Source: Anaerohalosphaeraceae bacterium (GTDB lineage: Bacteria; Planctomycetota; Phycisphaerae; Sedimentisphaerales; Anaerohalosphaeraceae). From it: a stretch of 64,000 bases of DNA. Position 1 is the stretch's first letter, and each line of letters starts with the position of its first letter. The stretch lies in assembly GCA_035378985.1 (NCBI GenBank), contig DAOSUR010000008.1:62001-126000 (forward strand). The letters are read 5' to 3'. Shown piece after piece: positions 1 through 9,050 of the stretch. Below the pieces are notes generated by a model, which saw only the letters and a program-made list of their open reading frames with translations, did no database searches and was not told the DNA's origin. A program made the translations under genes and the position numbers.

Positions 1-16
1 AAGGAAGACTGGGCGG

Positions 17-1300
17 ATGAATTGCTGTATTGCAGGTTTGCAGTGGGGCGATGAGGGCAAAGGAAAGGTTGTCGATATTCTTGCTGAACAGAGCGACTTG
101 GTGGTCCGCTACAACGGGGGAGCCAATGCAGGCCACACGGTGATTATCGGCGACCAGCGGTTCGCCCTGCATTTGCTGCCCAGTGGTGCGGTTCGCCCGG
201 GCTGCCGCTGTGTGATCGCTAACGGCGTCGTCGTGGACCCGGCGGTGCTGATGGAGGAAATCCGCGGTCTGCAGGAACGGGGAATTTCTCTGCAGGGGCG
301 GCTGTTTATCAGCGAAAACGCCCACGTTGTTTTGGACTATCACAAACTCGAAGACCGGCTCCGGGAGGAGGCTCTCGGCAAAAACAAAATCGGCACGACC
401 GCCCGCGGCATCGGCCCCTGCTATGCCGACAAAGTCGGACGCAGTTATGCCGTCCGGATGGCGGATTTTCGCAGACCGGAGGAACTGAAGGAAAAACTGC
501 GGAAAATCATCTCCTACAAAAATAAACTGTTCAGCACACTCTACAATGCCCCGCCGCTGGATGCAGACGCCGTCTTTGAAAAATGCATGAGCTGGCGGAC
601 CGCCGTTCTGCCCTGCATTACCAACACCACCCAGCTGCTCTTTGAAGCCATCGACAAACGGCAATCCATCCTGTTCGAAGGGGCGCAGGGCTCTCTGCTG
701 GATTTGGACCACGGGACCTTTCCCTACGTCACCAGTTCCAATGCCAGTCCGCTGGGACTGGGACCGGGCTGCGGGATACCGGCCCGCTATGTGGACCGAT
801 TCATCGGAGTCGCCAAGGCCTACTCCACCCGCGTAGGAGGCGGGCCGTTTCCGACCGAACAGAATAATGAAATCGGCCAGTATATTCGGGAAAAAGGGCA
901 CGAATACGGCACAACGACCGGTCGTCCCCGCCGGTGCGGCTGGTTTGATGCCGTGGCGGTCTCCTACACAGTCCGACTGGGAGGCATTACCGAAGCGGCA
1001 ATGATGCATCTGGACACACTGGCGGGTCTGGAAGAGGTCAAAATCTGCCGTGCTTATCGAATCGGCGGTCAGGAAACCACATTCTTCCCCGGCGACAGTC
1101 GGGACCTGGAGGCCGCCGAATGCGTTTACGAAACCCTCGAGGGCTGGAAGGAGGATTTATCCGGAATTGAACACTATTCAGACCTGCCGGCCTCGGCACG
1201 ACGATACGTGGAAACGGTCGAAAAACGAATTGGGATTCCGATTACGATGCTCGGTGTCGGGCCCCAGCGAAGCCAGGTCATTTACCGCAAACCTTTATGA
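17..1300 (+). CDS. purA: Adenylosuccinate synthase
   Basis: This cytosolic GTP-dependent enzyme joins IMP and aspartate to make adenylosuccinate, the first committed step from IMP to AMP. The 427-residue length is normal for the family. The N-terminus carries the P-loop-like QWGDEGKGK motif and NGGANAGHT, and the GTTTGRPRRCGW block lies near residue 300. The ATG follows an AAGGAAG ribosome binding site at the window edge. Its stop overlaps the uppS start in an ATGA junction, so it is probably the first visible gene of a run reaching recO. Nothing is odd. Confidence 0.98.
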   Translation: MNCCIAGLQWGDEGKGKVVDILAEQSDLVVRYNGGANAGHTVIIGDQRFALHLLPSGAVRPGCRCVIANGVVVDPAVLMEEIRGLQERGISLQGRLFISENAHVVLDYHKLEDRLREEALGKNKIGTTARGIGPCYADKVGRSYAVRMADFRRPEELKEKLRKIISYKNKLFSTLYNAPPLDADAVFEKCMSWRTAVLPCITNTTQLLFEAIDKRQSILFEGAQGSLLDLDHGTFPYVTSSNASPLGLGPGCGIPARYVDRFIGVAKAYSTRVGGGPFPTEQNNEIGQYIREKGHEYGTTTGRPRRCGWFDAVAVSYTVRLGGITEAAMMHLDTLAGLEEVKICRAYRIGGQETTFFPGDSRDLEAAECVYETLEGWKEDLSGIEHYSDLPASARRYVETVEKRIGIPITMLGVGPQRSQVIYRKPL

Positions 1301-2070
1301 CGACGGATTTTGAAAACAAACGCCGTCAAACGGCCCTTCGGCTGGGTCTGAAGCCGGAGGCCTTGCCGCGACATATCGCCATCATTATGGACGGAAACGG
1401 TCGATGGGCCACGCAGCGGGGTCTGCCTCGTTTCCGCGGACATGAACAAGGCGGCAAGACCGTCGAAACCATCGCCAAATACTGCGTCGATATCGGTCTG
1501 GAGGTTCTGACGATTTACTCCTTCAGCATGCAGAACTGGAAGCGGCCGAAAGAGGAAATCGACTTCCTGATGTATCTCTATGCGGCGTATCTGGAGGGAA
1601 TCCGGCCGATGCTGATGGAAAACAACGTACGGCTGGTTCATCTGGGCACCACACGCCAGCTGCCGCAGAAAGTCGTGGAGGCTCTGGAAGAAACCAAGCG
1701 GCTGACCGCCGGCAATACAGGGATGGTCTTGTGCCTGGCCCTCAATTACGGCGGTCGGGAGGAAATCGTTCAGGCCGTTCAGCGGATTGCCGAAAAATGC
1801 CGCCAAAATCTTTTGGAACCCGAAACAATAGACGAAGCGTGCATCTCCAACCACCTTTACACAGCGGGCTGCCCGGACCCGGACTTAGTCATCCGAACCT
1901 CCGGGGAACTTCGCATCAGCAATTTTCTGCTCTGGCAGATTTCATACGCGGAATTTTACGTCACGGAGACCTTCTGGCCGGATTTCACACCGGCGGATTT
2001 GGACAAAGCCCTGACGGCCTTTGCAGGACGTTCCAGGCGATTTGGAGATATTCGCCCCTCAGGAGCATGA
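1297..2070 (+). CDS. uppS: Isoprenyl transferase (undecaprenyl diphosphate synthase family)
   Basis: This cis-prenyltransferase condenses isopentenyl diphosphate onto an allylic primer to make the long polyprenyl diphosphate used as a cell-envelope lipid carrier. At residues 27-43 the protein carries IIMDGNGRWA, with the catalytic Asp, followed by a GHEQGGKTV-type segment. The RTSGELRISNFLLWQ block lies near residue 200. Length (257 aa) is typical. The start overlaps the purA stop by 4 bp and cdsA follows after 15 bp, an arrangement common in bacteria. Confidence 0.96.
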   Translation: MTTDFENKRRQTALRLGLKPEALPRHIAIIMDGNGRWATQRGLPRFRGHEQGGKTVETIAKYCVDIGLEVLTIYSFSMQNWKRPKEEIDFLMYLYAAYLEGIRPMLMENNVRLVHLGTTRQLPQKVVEALEETKRLTAGNTGMVLCLALNYGGREEIVQAVQRIAEKCRQNLLEPETIDEACISNHLYTAGCPDPDLVIRTSGELRISNFLLWQISYAEFYVTETFWPDFTPADLDKALTAFAGRSRRFGDIRPSGA

Positions 2071-2085
2071 TTTGAGGCACGAAGG

Positions 2086-2946
2086 ATGCTCAAGCAACGA
2101 TTGATTTTTGGAACGCTGATGACGGCGGCTTTCGTCGGGCTGATTCTGCTGGACGGCCGGCTGGATGGGTCCTTATCGGGCACTCCTGTTCAGGAAAAAC
2201 CCCAAGGCACCCTTTTTCTGATTCTGCTGTGTATTCTTGCCGTCCCCGCCCAAATGGAACTGGCTGCTCTGGCCCGCAGCGGCGGTCAAAAGATTTTCCT
2301 GCCGGAAGCCGTTATCGGCTCTATCCTCGTCGCAGTCGGTTTTTACTGGGCAAACTTATCTGAAATTCCAGAGCGTTTTTTGCTCTATTATTTCCTTTTT
2401 TCCCTGTTTTTCATCTTTGCTGGTCTCTTTTTGGCTCAGCTTCTGCGGGAAGGTGTTATCGGAACCCTGAAAAACTGCTCTGCCACGCTCTTTTCGATAC
2501 TTTATCTGGGCTTTTTGTCGAGTTTTGTGGTCGGGATACGGGTCAGCAGCGGCCCTTGGGCCCTTCTGGCCTTTATTTTTACGATAAAATCTTCTGATAC
2601 AGGAGCTTACGCCATTGGGAAGCTGTTCGGCACCCACAAATTAGCCCCGATGGTCAGCCCGAAGAAAACCTGGGAGGGACTGGCGGGTGCTGTTTTCGGC
2701 GGGGTGTTATGCGCCTATCTTTTTTCCATGTTTTCGGGTATAATGTCCCCGCTTCAGTCGGTGTTCTTTGGAGCTGTATCGGCTGTACTTGGACAAATGA
2801 GCGATTTGTGTGAATCGATGCTCAAGCGGGATGCCAGTCAAAAAGATGCCTCCGCGTCCATTCCGGGGTTCGGGGGAATTCTGGATGTGATTGATTCGCT
2901 GCTGCTGCCGGCCCCGCTTGCCTATTTGTTCTTTTTGTGGGTATAG
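2086..2946 (+). CDS. cdsA: Phosphatidate cytidylyltransferase
   Basis: This integral membrane enzyme makes CDP-diacylglycerol from phosphatidic acid and CTP for phospholipid synthesis. The 286-residue protein has about seven to eight hydrophobic segments, SPKKTWEGL near residue 190 and the C-terminal signature KRDASQKDASASIPGFGG. Compared with the classical signature (PGHGG followed by DR-x-D), the His is Phe and the Arg is Val (LDVIDS). The remaining acidic and lysine residues are present, so I take it as functional. It lies between uppS and a PhoH-like gene. Confidence 0.94.
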   Translation: MLKQRLIFGTLMTAAFVGLILLDGRLDGSLSGTPVQEKPQGTLFLILLCILAVPAQMELAALARSGGQKIFLPEAVIGSILVAVGFYWANLSEIPERFLLYYFLFSLFFIFAGLFLAQLLREGVIGTLKNCSATLFSILYLGFLSSFVVGIRVSSGPWALLAFIFTIKSSDTGAYAIGKLFGTHKLAPMVSPKKTWEGLAGAVFGGVLCAYLFSMFSGIMSPLQSVFFGAVSAVLGQMSDLCESMLKRDASQKDASASIPGFGGILDVIDSLLLPAPLAYLFFLWV

Positions 2947-2970
2947 ACAATTCTGACGAAGGAAAAAACG

Positions 2971-3948
2971 TTGGAACTGAAATTAATCATTCAATCCGAC
3001 CAGCAGCGTCTGGAATTATTCGGCCCGACCGACGGGCATCTGCGGATGCTCCAGAATGAACTGCACGTGCGAATCACGGCCCGCGGAGAGATGGTTATCA
3101 TCAGCGGCGGAGAACCGGAGGTGCGCCGCACGGCAGATGTGCTGGACCGGATGCAGAAACGGCTGCTCAAACGGGGAACACTCAACCCCAAAGATGTGCT
3201 GGAAATTCTCGATCAGTCCAAAAATCAGGTGCGCCCGGAACGGGATGAAGTCATTGAAGTCTTCTCCAGCAAAGGCATTATCGAACCCTTCACTAAAGGA
3301 CAGCTGGAGTACATCAAGACGATGCACCGCAACGACCTGACTTTCTGCACCGGGCCGGCGGGCACGGGCAAAACCTATCTGGCTGTGGCCGTGGCCGTCT
3401 CGATGCTGCGGAAAAAACAAATCCGCAAAATCGTCCTGGCTCGACCGGCTGTCGAGGCAGGCGAACGGCTCGGCTTCCTCCCCGGAGACCTTCAGGCCAA
3501 GGTCAATCCGTATCTGCGTCCCCTGCTGGACAGTCTGGAAGACATGATGGAATTCGGCCAGATGCGGAAACTGATGGAGATGGACGTGATTGAGATTATT
3601 CCGCTGGCCTTTATGCGGGGCCGGACCCTCAATGAAGCCGTGATTATCTGCGATGAGGCCCAGAATACCTCCCCCTCGCAGATGCTGATGTTTCTGACGC
3701 GGCTGGGACGCGGCTCCAAAATGATTATCACCGGCGACATCACCCAGATTGACCTCGAACGCGGACAAACCAGCGGGATGGTAGATGCCATCCGCACCCT
3801 CTCCAACATCGAAAACATCGGGTTTGTGGAACTGACCGAAGCGGATATCGTCCGCCACAGTCTGGTCCAGCGAATCGTCCAGGCCTACGATCAGAAACGC
3901 CAGGGAATTCGGCCGAATCGAGACGGAACAAATGGGATGGTTTCGTAA
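2971..3948 (+). CDS. PhoH-like P-loop ATPase (YbeZ type)
   Basis: This is a cytosolic P-loop NTPase of the PhoH/YbeZ family, which accompanies YbeY and is linked to rRNA maturation and RNA stress. Walker A is GPAGTGKTYLA near residue 130 and Walker B is VIICDEAQNTSP near residue 220. An N-terminal KH-like segment precedes the ATPase, as in the long PhoH form (325 aa). The chosen start is TTG, preceded by GAAGGAAA. Its stop lies 17 bp inside the next gene. The order PhoH, 7TM-HD protein, YbeY, CorC, RecO matches a widely conserved bacterial block. Confidence 0.94.
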   Translation: MELKLIIQSDQQRLELFGPTDGHLRMLQNELHVRITARGEMVIISGGEPEVRRTADVLDRMQKRLLKRGTLNPKDVLEILDQSKNQVRPERDEVIEVFSSKGIIEPFTKGQLEYIKTMHRNDLTFCTGPAGTGKTYLAVAVAVSMLRKKQIRKIVLARPAVEAGERLGFLPGDLQAKVNPYLRPLLDSLEDMMEFGQMRKLMEMDVIEIIPLAFMRGRTLNEAVIICDEAQNTSPSQMLMFLTRLGRGSKMIITGDITQIDLERGQTSGMVDAIRTLSNIENIGFVELTEADIVRHSLVQRIVQAYDQKRQGIRPNRDGTNGMVS

Positions 3949-5503
3949 AAAAATCAGCGGACGCCGCCAACCGGCATGGGCCAATCTTCCGGCGGATCGA
4001 AGCCGCCGCTGGCCGGAACCGATGAACGGTTCCCGGCTGCTGCTGATCGGCTTGTTTTTCGTCTATCTGGCCGCCCTGGTGTTTCTGCTCTCGCTGGATA
4101 CGGAACACCCGGAGTTTCTGACCAGCGGGATGCGGCACTTTAAGCCCTGGCCTCAAATCGCCGCCCTGACCGTCGTGACCGTGCTGGTGCTGCTGGGGAC
4201 CGTCTTTTATATTCATCATTGTCGGCCCCAGTTTTTCAACCGGGCCAATCGGGCCTTCACGATGGCAGTTTTGTTCTGGCTGCTGCTGGCTGTCAATCGA
4301 TTTTTCTCGATTTGGCAGGGAGGCGTGATTTATCTGGCAACCGGAACAACCATCACCGCCGCTGTTATCCTTACCATGGTGTTCGACCAGCGCTTTGCCA
4401 TCGGAATGACCGTGTTTTACTCCGTGCTGGCCTGCTTTTCCGTCAGTCGGCTGGCCACGCTGGAGCTGTTTTTGACCATGATGGCCGGCGGACTGACCTG
4501 CTGCGGGTTCCTGAAGGAAATCCGCACCCGAATGAAACTGATTGAAGTGTGCGCCTATGCCTCCGTCGCCGTGTTTCTCATGGCCTACTGTTTCGGAATG
4601 CTTCAGGGAAAAACACACGACCAGACGCTCCTGAACGCCGGGTTTGCCGCCGGAGCGGCTTTTTTGGTAGGAGTCTTTCTGCAGGCCTTTCTGCCGTTCA
4701 TTGAAAAATTGTTCGGAATCGCCACCAGCATGACGCTGATGGACTACAGCGACGCCAACCAGCCCCTGCTGAAACGGCTGGCGATGGAGGCGCCGGGCAC
4801 ATTCAGCCACAGTCTGCTGATTGGTTCGATTGCGGAAACGGCGGCGGATGCCATCGGGGCCAACGGACTACTGTGCCGCGTGGGGGCTTATTACCACGAC
4901 ATCGGAAAAATCAACAAGCCCTCCTACTTCGTGGAAAATCAGATGGGTTCGGCCAGCCGGCACGAGCAGCTGTCGCCGGCCATGAGCAAACTGGTGATTG
5001 CCGGCCATGTCAACGACGGAATGGAAATTGCAAAAGAATACGGGCTTCCGGCAGTCCTGCGGCAGTTTATTGAAACCCATCACGGCACAACGCTGATGGA
5101 ATATTTCTACAACGAGGCCCGCAAGAAAAAAGGAGAACACGAAAACGAAGTCTCTGAAATAGAATTTCGCTATCCGGGCCCCAAACCCCGCACACGGGAG
5201 GCGGCCATTGTTATGCTCGCAGACGCGGTCGAAAGTGCCGCCCGCTCCCTGACGGACCCCAGCCCCACCAAAATTGAAACCCTCGTGCATACCATCGCCA
5301 TGAAGCGTCTTCAGGACGGTCAGTTTGACGACTGCGACCTGACGCTGCGGGAATTGAGTCAGATTGAAGCCAGCATGTCCAAGTTTTTGGCGGCGCATTA
5401 TCACGGCCGGATTGCCTACCCGAAACTGGGGGACAAGAGTTCCGGGGAAGACAAACCGGAATCCGCCGCAGCGGAAAAACCCCAAAACGGTTCGAATTTA
5501 TGA
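3932..5503 (+). CDS. 7TM-HD family phosphohydrolase, PgpH/YqfF-like, short extracellular part
   Basis: This multi-pass membrane protein has a cytoplasmic HD domain and is related to c-di-AMP phosphodiesterases of the PgpH/YqfF family. One transmembrane helix (about residues 34-53) is followed by a loop of only about 20 residues and then about six more helices to residue 240. The HD domain follows, with GTFSHSLLIG, YYHDIGKINKP and ETHHGTT as metal ligands and a DAVESAARS segment. Typical PgpH is about 700 aa with a large extracellular HDED domain. Here (523 aa) that sensor domain is essentially absent. The gene overlaps phoH by 17 bp and ybeY by 4 bp. Substrate is inferred from family. Confidence 0.9.
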   Translation: MGWFRKKISGRRQPAWANLPADRSRRWPEPMNGSRLLLIGLFFVYLAALVFLLSLDTEHPEFLTSGMRHFKPWPQIAALTVVTVLVLLGTVFYIHHCRPQFFNRANRAFTMAVLFWLLLAVNRFFSIWQGGVIYLATGTTITAAVILTMVFDQRFAIGMTVFYSVLACFSVSRLATLELFLTMMAGGLTCCGFLKEIRTRMKLIEVCAYASVAVFLMAYCFGMLQGKTHDQTLLNAGFAAGAAFLVGVFLQAFLPFIEKLFGIATSMTLMDYSDANQPLLKRLAMEAPGTFSHSLLIGSIAETAADAIGANGLLCRVGAYYHDIGKINKPSYFVENQMGSASRHEQLSPAMSKLVIAGHVNDGMEIAKEYGLPAVLRQFIETHHGTTLMEYFYNEARKKKGEHENEVSEIEFRYPGPKPRTREAAIVMLADAVESAARSLTDPSPTKIETLVHTIAMKRLQDGQFDDCDLTLRELSQIEASMSKFLAAHYHGRIAYPKLGDKSSGEDKPESAAAEKPQNGSNL

Positions 5504-6006
5504 GAGCAGCACGCAAACAGCCGCTCCGGAGCGTACGCATCCGGCTTGAAGCTGAACCTTTTCCCATCGAGCAGACGAAAATTCGCTCCCTGGTGAAAGG
5601 GGTTCTGACTCGCTTCGGGGTATCGGAAGCAGAGATTGATATTCGAATTGTCAGTGATGCAGCAATGCAGGAAATGCACCGACAGTATTTTCAGGACCGC
5701 CGGACAACCGATGTCATCAGTTTTGACCTGACGGAGCCGAATAAACCGCGGCGGTGTTTTCAGATTTTGGTGAATGCGGCTCTGGCCCTTCGGGAGGCAG
5801 CCCGGCGAGGCCACAGCCCTCAGGCTGAATTAAGTCTGTACATTGTGCACGGACTGCTGCACAATCTGGGCTTTGACGACGGAACCCCTCGGCAGGCCGA
5901 ACGGATGCACCGGGCCGAAGCGGACGTGCTGACGTCCTTCGGCTATCCGCCTGTTTACTATTCGTCTCCGCGAAAAAGGACGTTAAGGAGATTCCGCTGT
6001 GAGTGA
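5500..6006 (+). CDS. ybeY: Endoribonuclease YbeY (rRNA maturation factor)
   Basis: This is a metal-dependent single-strand endoribonuclease in 16S rRNA maturation and ribosome quality control. The 168-residue protein has RTTDVISFDL and the metal site HGLLHNLGFDDG near residue 118. In the canonical H-G-x-x-H-x5-H site the third His is replaced by Asp (GFDD). The C-terminal Glu-x3-Met that usually follows is kept as AERMH. The start overlaps the preceding gene by 4 bp (ATGA), and the next gene begins 8 bp before its stop. The Asp replacement is seen in the sequence; its effect on zinc binding is unknown. Confidence 0.93.
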   Translation: MRAARKQPLRSVRIRLEAEPFPIEQTKIRSLVKGVLTRFGVSEAEIDIRIVSDAAMQEMHRQYFQDRRTTDVISFDLTEPNKPRRCFQILVNAALALREAARRGHSPQAELSLYIVHGLLHNLGFDDGTPRQAERMHRAEADVLTSFGYPPVYYSSPRKRTLRRFRCE

Positions 6007-7252
6007 CACCGCTATTCTGCTTCTGCTGCTCGGAGGTCTGACCGGGCTGTCTTTGTTTCTTTCTCTGAACGCCCTGGCCCTTCAGAACTTTTCCGTCTTG
6101 AAACTTCAGGACCGATTCAAGGCCGCCGGACGGGAAGAGCGGTTTGATGAGTTTCTCAAAATTGCCGACCGGCTTACGCTTACCTGCTCCTTCCTGCGGA
6201 TGCTCACCAATGCCTCCATCCTGCTGACGCTGGTTCATCTGATGCAGGGGCATCATTACCTGCTGACCTTTCTGGCGGCGCTGGTGATTCTGGAAATTTT
6301 CGCAGTCATCATCCCTCATTCGTGGGCCAAACACGCCGGAGAAATGATTCTGCCCAGAACTTTCGTGCTGCTGAAGGCCCTGATGCATTTAATCCGTCCT
6401 TTCCTGGCGGTGGCAGACCTGCACGACCGGCTGGTGCGCCGGCTGACAGGCAGTTCACCGGAGCCCACTGAAGAAGCCGAAGAGGAAATCCTCGGAGCCG
6501 TGGAGCAGGGCAAAATTGAAGGCGTTGTCGATGAAGAAGAGATGGAAATGATTGAAAACGTCCTCGAGCTGGACGAGACGACGGCGGCAGAGATTATGAC
6601 GCCTCGAACGGCTTTGGTGGCGGTGCCGGTCAGTGCCGACCTGGAAACTGTACTCAAGGCCCTCGAGCGGGGACATTCGAGAATCCCTGTCTATGACGGC
6701 ACAATCGACAACATCGTCGGGCTGCTGTATGCCAAAGACCTGCTTTCCCTCGCAGGCAAAGACCCGAAGGATTTCGACTTACGAGCCATAATGCGCCCGC
6801 CCTATTTTGTGCCGGAGAGCAAAACCCTGCGGGATTTGCTGCACGAGTTCCAAAGCCAAAAACTGCATATTGCTGTGATTCTGGACGAATACGGCGGAAC
6901 AGCAGGATTAATTACCATTGAGGATATTCTGGAGGAACTCGTGGGAGAGATCGCAGACGAATATGAGGACACCCCGTCCGAAACCCTCCGGAAGATTGAC
7001 GAAAACACCTATGAAGTCGATGCACGGATGAATATCGGAGACGTCAACAGCGAATTGGAAATCCGTCTGCCGGAGGAAGAGGACTACGACACCCTGGGCG
7101 GGTTTGTCTTTTCGCATCTGGGGTATATTCCCAAAGCGGGAGAGTCTTTTGAATATCAGGATTTAAAAGTGACGATTTTGCAGGCGGAGCCCCGGCGGGT
7201 GCGTCGGGTGCGAATTCAAAAACCCGCAAAAACAGCCCGCAGCGGCCAGTAA
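5999..7252 (+). CDS. HlyC/CorC family protein (CNNM transmembrane domain plus CBS pair)
   Basis: This membrane protein of the CNNM/CorC family is associated with divalent cation (magnesium or cobalt) efflux. The N-terminal 150 residues hold three to four hydrophobic segments of the CNNM domain. Two CBS motifs follow, around SRIPVYDGTIDNIVGLLYAK and ILDEYGGTAGLITIEDIL. A CorC_HlyC domain occupies the last 80 residues (EVDARMNIGDVN, YDTLGGFVF). The GTG start overlaps the ybeY stop by 8 bp and is preceded by AAGGAGAT. The recO start is 2 bp downstream, so these genes are surely co-transcribed. Confidence 0.93.
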   Translation: MSDTAILLLLLGGLTGLSLFLSLNALALQNFSVLKLQDRFKAAGREERFDEFLKIADRLTLTCSFLRMLTNASILLTLVHLMQGHHYLLTFLAALVILEIFAVIIPHSWAKHAGEMILPRTFVLLKALMHLIRPFLAVADLHDRLVRRLTGSSPEPTEEAEEEILGAVEQGKIEGVVDEEEMEMIENVLELDETTAAEIMTPRTALVAVPVSADLETVLKALERGHSRIPVYDGTIDNIVGLLYAKDLLSLAGKDPKDFDLRAIMRPPYFVPESKTLRDLLHEFQSQKLHIAVILDEYGGTAGLITIEDILEELVGEIADEYEDTPSETLRKIDENTYEVDARMNIGDVNSELEIRLPEEEDYDTLGGFVFSHLGYIPKAGESFEYQDLKVTILQAEPRRVRRVRIQKPAKTARSGQ

Positions 7253-7254
7253 TT

Positions 7255-7980
7255 ATGCAAAAGAAGGACCAAGCCATTTGTCTGCGGACGGCTGCCTATT
7301 CAGACAGCTCGCAGATTGCCGTATTTCTCACAGAAACCGGCGGCAAGATTTCAGCAATCGCCAAAGGGGCCCGTCGTCCCAAAAATCCGTTTGACGGTCC
7401 CATCGAGGTCTTTTCCTATGGGACCCTTGTGTATGTCCCCGGCCGACAGGAAGAACTGGCGGTCCTGTCGGAATTTGCTCAGCAGCCGCTGTTTCTGGGA
7501 CTTCGGCGGCGGCTGGAAACGCTGAATGCCGCCCTGCCGGCAGCCGAACTGACCGAAAAACTGACGCAGCCCCAAGACCCGCATCCGCAGCTTTTTGAAG
7601 GCCTGCGTCAGTTTCTGCTGGATGTCCAGGAGGCCGCAGATGCCCGGCAGATTCGGATTCGGCTGATTTTATATCAGATGCTGCTGCTGGCGGAAATCGG
7701 CTTGGCGCCGGTGCTGGACCGATGCGTAAACGGGCCGCATCCGTTCGGACGGCACTGGAAATGGATTTATTTTTCCAGTCATCAGAACGGCCTGCTTTGT
7801 CCGGATTGCGAGGGGGCCTTTGCCGAAAAGAAACGCATCAGTCCGGCCGCCGCCGCTGCACTGGCCGATTTAAAACGGCTGAAAGACGCCGATGAAAAAA
7901 CCATTCAGGAAATTGAGAACCTTCTGCTTTACCACTTCCGGGAACTGACGGGCCGTCCGCTGAAATCCAAACCGGACTAA
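7255..7980 (+). CDS. recO: DNA repair protein RecO
   Basis: RecO is a recombination mediator that works with RecR to load RecA onto SSB-coated DNA. The 241-residue protein has the N-terminal OB-fold start (QAICLRTAAYSDSSQIAVF), the GARRPKNPFDGPIEVF block, and a C-terminal helical part with a Cys around residue 158 and the pair LLCPDCEGAF, three of the usual zinc-ribbon cysteines. It is the last gene of the plus-strand run. Its TAA overlaps the stop of convergent ruvB, leaving no room for a terminator between them. Confidence 0.93.
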   Translation: MQKKDQAICLRTAAYSDSSQIAVFLTETGGKISAIAKGARRPKNPFDGPIEVFSYGTLVYVPGRQEELAVLSEFAQQPLFLGLRRRLETLNAALPAAELTEKLTQPQDPHPQLFEGLRQFLLDVQEAADARQIRIRLILYQMLLLAEIGLAPVLDRCVNGPHPFGRHWKWIYFSSHQNGLLCPDCEGAFAEKKRISPAAAAALADLKRLKDADEKTIQEIENLLLYHFRELTGRPLKSKPD

Positions 7981-9026
7981 ACGTCTTCTTCAAACAACTC
8001 CTTCTGAGGAAGCGGCCCTTTCGGGGAGGCGATTTTCAGCCCCAAATGCCTGCACGCCTCCGGAGTAATTTCCCGCCCGCGTTTGGTGCGGCGGACAAAA
8101 CCGATTTGAAGCAGATAGGGCTCCACAACATCCTCGAGCGTATCGCGTTCCTCCCCGAGTGTAGCCGCCAGAGCCTCGATGCCGGCCGGCCCTCCTCCAT
8201 AGACAGTCGCCAGCGCCCGCAGAAAGGCCCGGTCCAGCTCATCCAGCCCTAATTCGTCGATTTGCTCCATCCGCAGGGCATCCGAAACAATTTTGGCGGT
8301 CAGCCGTCCGGCGCCCTTGACCTGGGCATAATCCCGCACGCGTTTGAGAAGCCGGTTGGCGATGCGGGGGGTCCCGCGGCTCCGCTGGGCAATCAATTCG
8401 AGGGTGCCGTCATCGGCCTGAAGATTCAAAAGCACCGCCGAACGCCGGAGAATCTGCGTCAGCTCCTGCGGGCTGTAAAATTCGAGATGATGCAGAATCC
8501 CGAAACGCCCGCGCAGCGGCGCACTCAAAAGCCCGGCCCGCGTCGTAGCCCCAATCAGCGTAAAGCGTTTGAGGGGAAAATTGATGGTCTTTGCATGCAG
8601 ACCGCTGTCCACCGTAAAATCGACCTTAAAATCCTCCATAGCCGGATACAGAAACTCCTCCACCGGCGTGCTGAGCCGATGAATTTCATCAATGAAGAGA
8701 ATGTCGCCGGTGCCGATGTTGGACAGAAGCCCCATCACATCACCCTGCTTGGTCAGAGCCGGGCCGGACGTGACGCGGATCGCCGCCCCCATCTCGTTGG
8801 CAATCACATGAGCCAGCGTCGTTTTGCCCAGGCCCGGCGGGCCGTAAAAGAGGATATGCTCGAGAGGTTCCCCCCGCTTTCGGGCGGCCTGTATGGCGAT
8901 AGCCAGTTTTTGGCGGACGCTGTCCTGACCGACGCATTTCTCCAGCCGCTTGGGGCGCAGGGCATAGTTGAACTGCTCCTCCCCTTCGCCCCGTGAATCC
9001 CCGCTTAAGACTCGGTCAATCACCAT
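7977..9026 (-). CDS. ruvB: Holliday junction branch-migration ATPase RuvB
   Basis: This AAA+ hexameric motor drives branch migration with RuvA at Holliday junctions. It shows GPPGLGKTTLAHVIANEMG (Walker A), ILFIDEIHRL (Walker B), GATTRAGLLSAPLRGRFG (sensor 1 and Arg finger) and the C-terminal winged helix with GGGPAGIEALA. I chose the ATG at 9026, preceded by ACAGG; an upstream in-frame GTG at 9041 is possible. Length is about 349 aa, normal. ruvC, ruvA and ruvB are consecutive, the classic order, downstream of cysS. Confidence 0.97.
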   Translation of the reverse strand: MVIDRVLSGDSRGEGEEQFNYALRPKRLEKCVGQDSVRQKLAIAIQAARKRGEPLEHILFYGPPGLGKTTLAHVIANEMGAAIRVTSGPALTKQGDVMGLLSNIGTGDILFIDEIHRLSTPVEEFLYPAMEDFKVDFTVDSGLHAKTINFPLKRFTLIGATTRAGLLSAPLRGRFGILHHLEFYSPQELTQILRRSAVLLNLQADDGTLELIAQRSRGTPRIANRLLKRVRDYAQVKGAGRLTAKIVSDALRMEQIDELGLDELDRAFLRALATVYGGGPAGIEALAATLGEERDTLEDVVEPYLLQIGFVRRTKRGREITPEACRHLGLKIASPKGPLPQKELFEEDV

Positions 9027-9050
9027 AAAAAACCTGTCCACAATGGCTGT

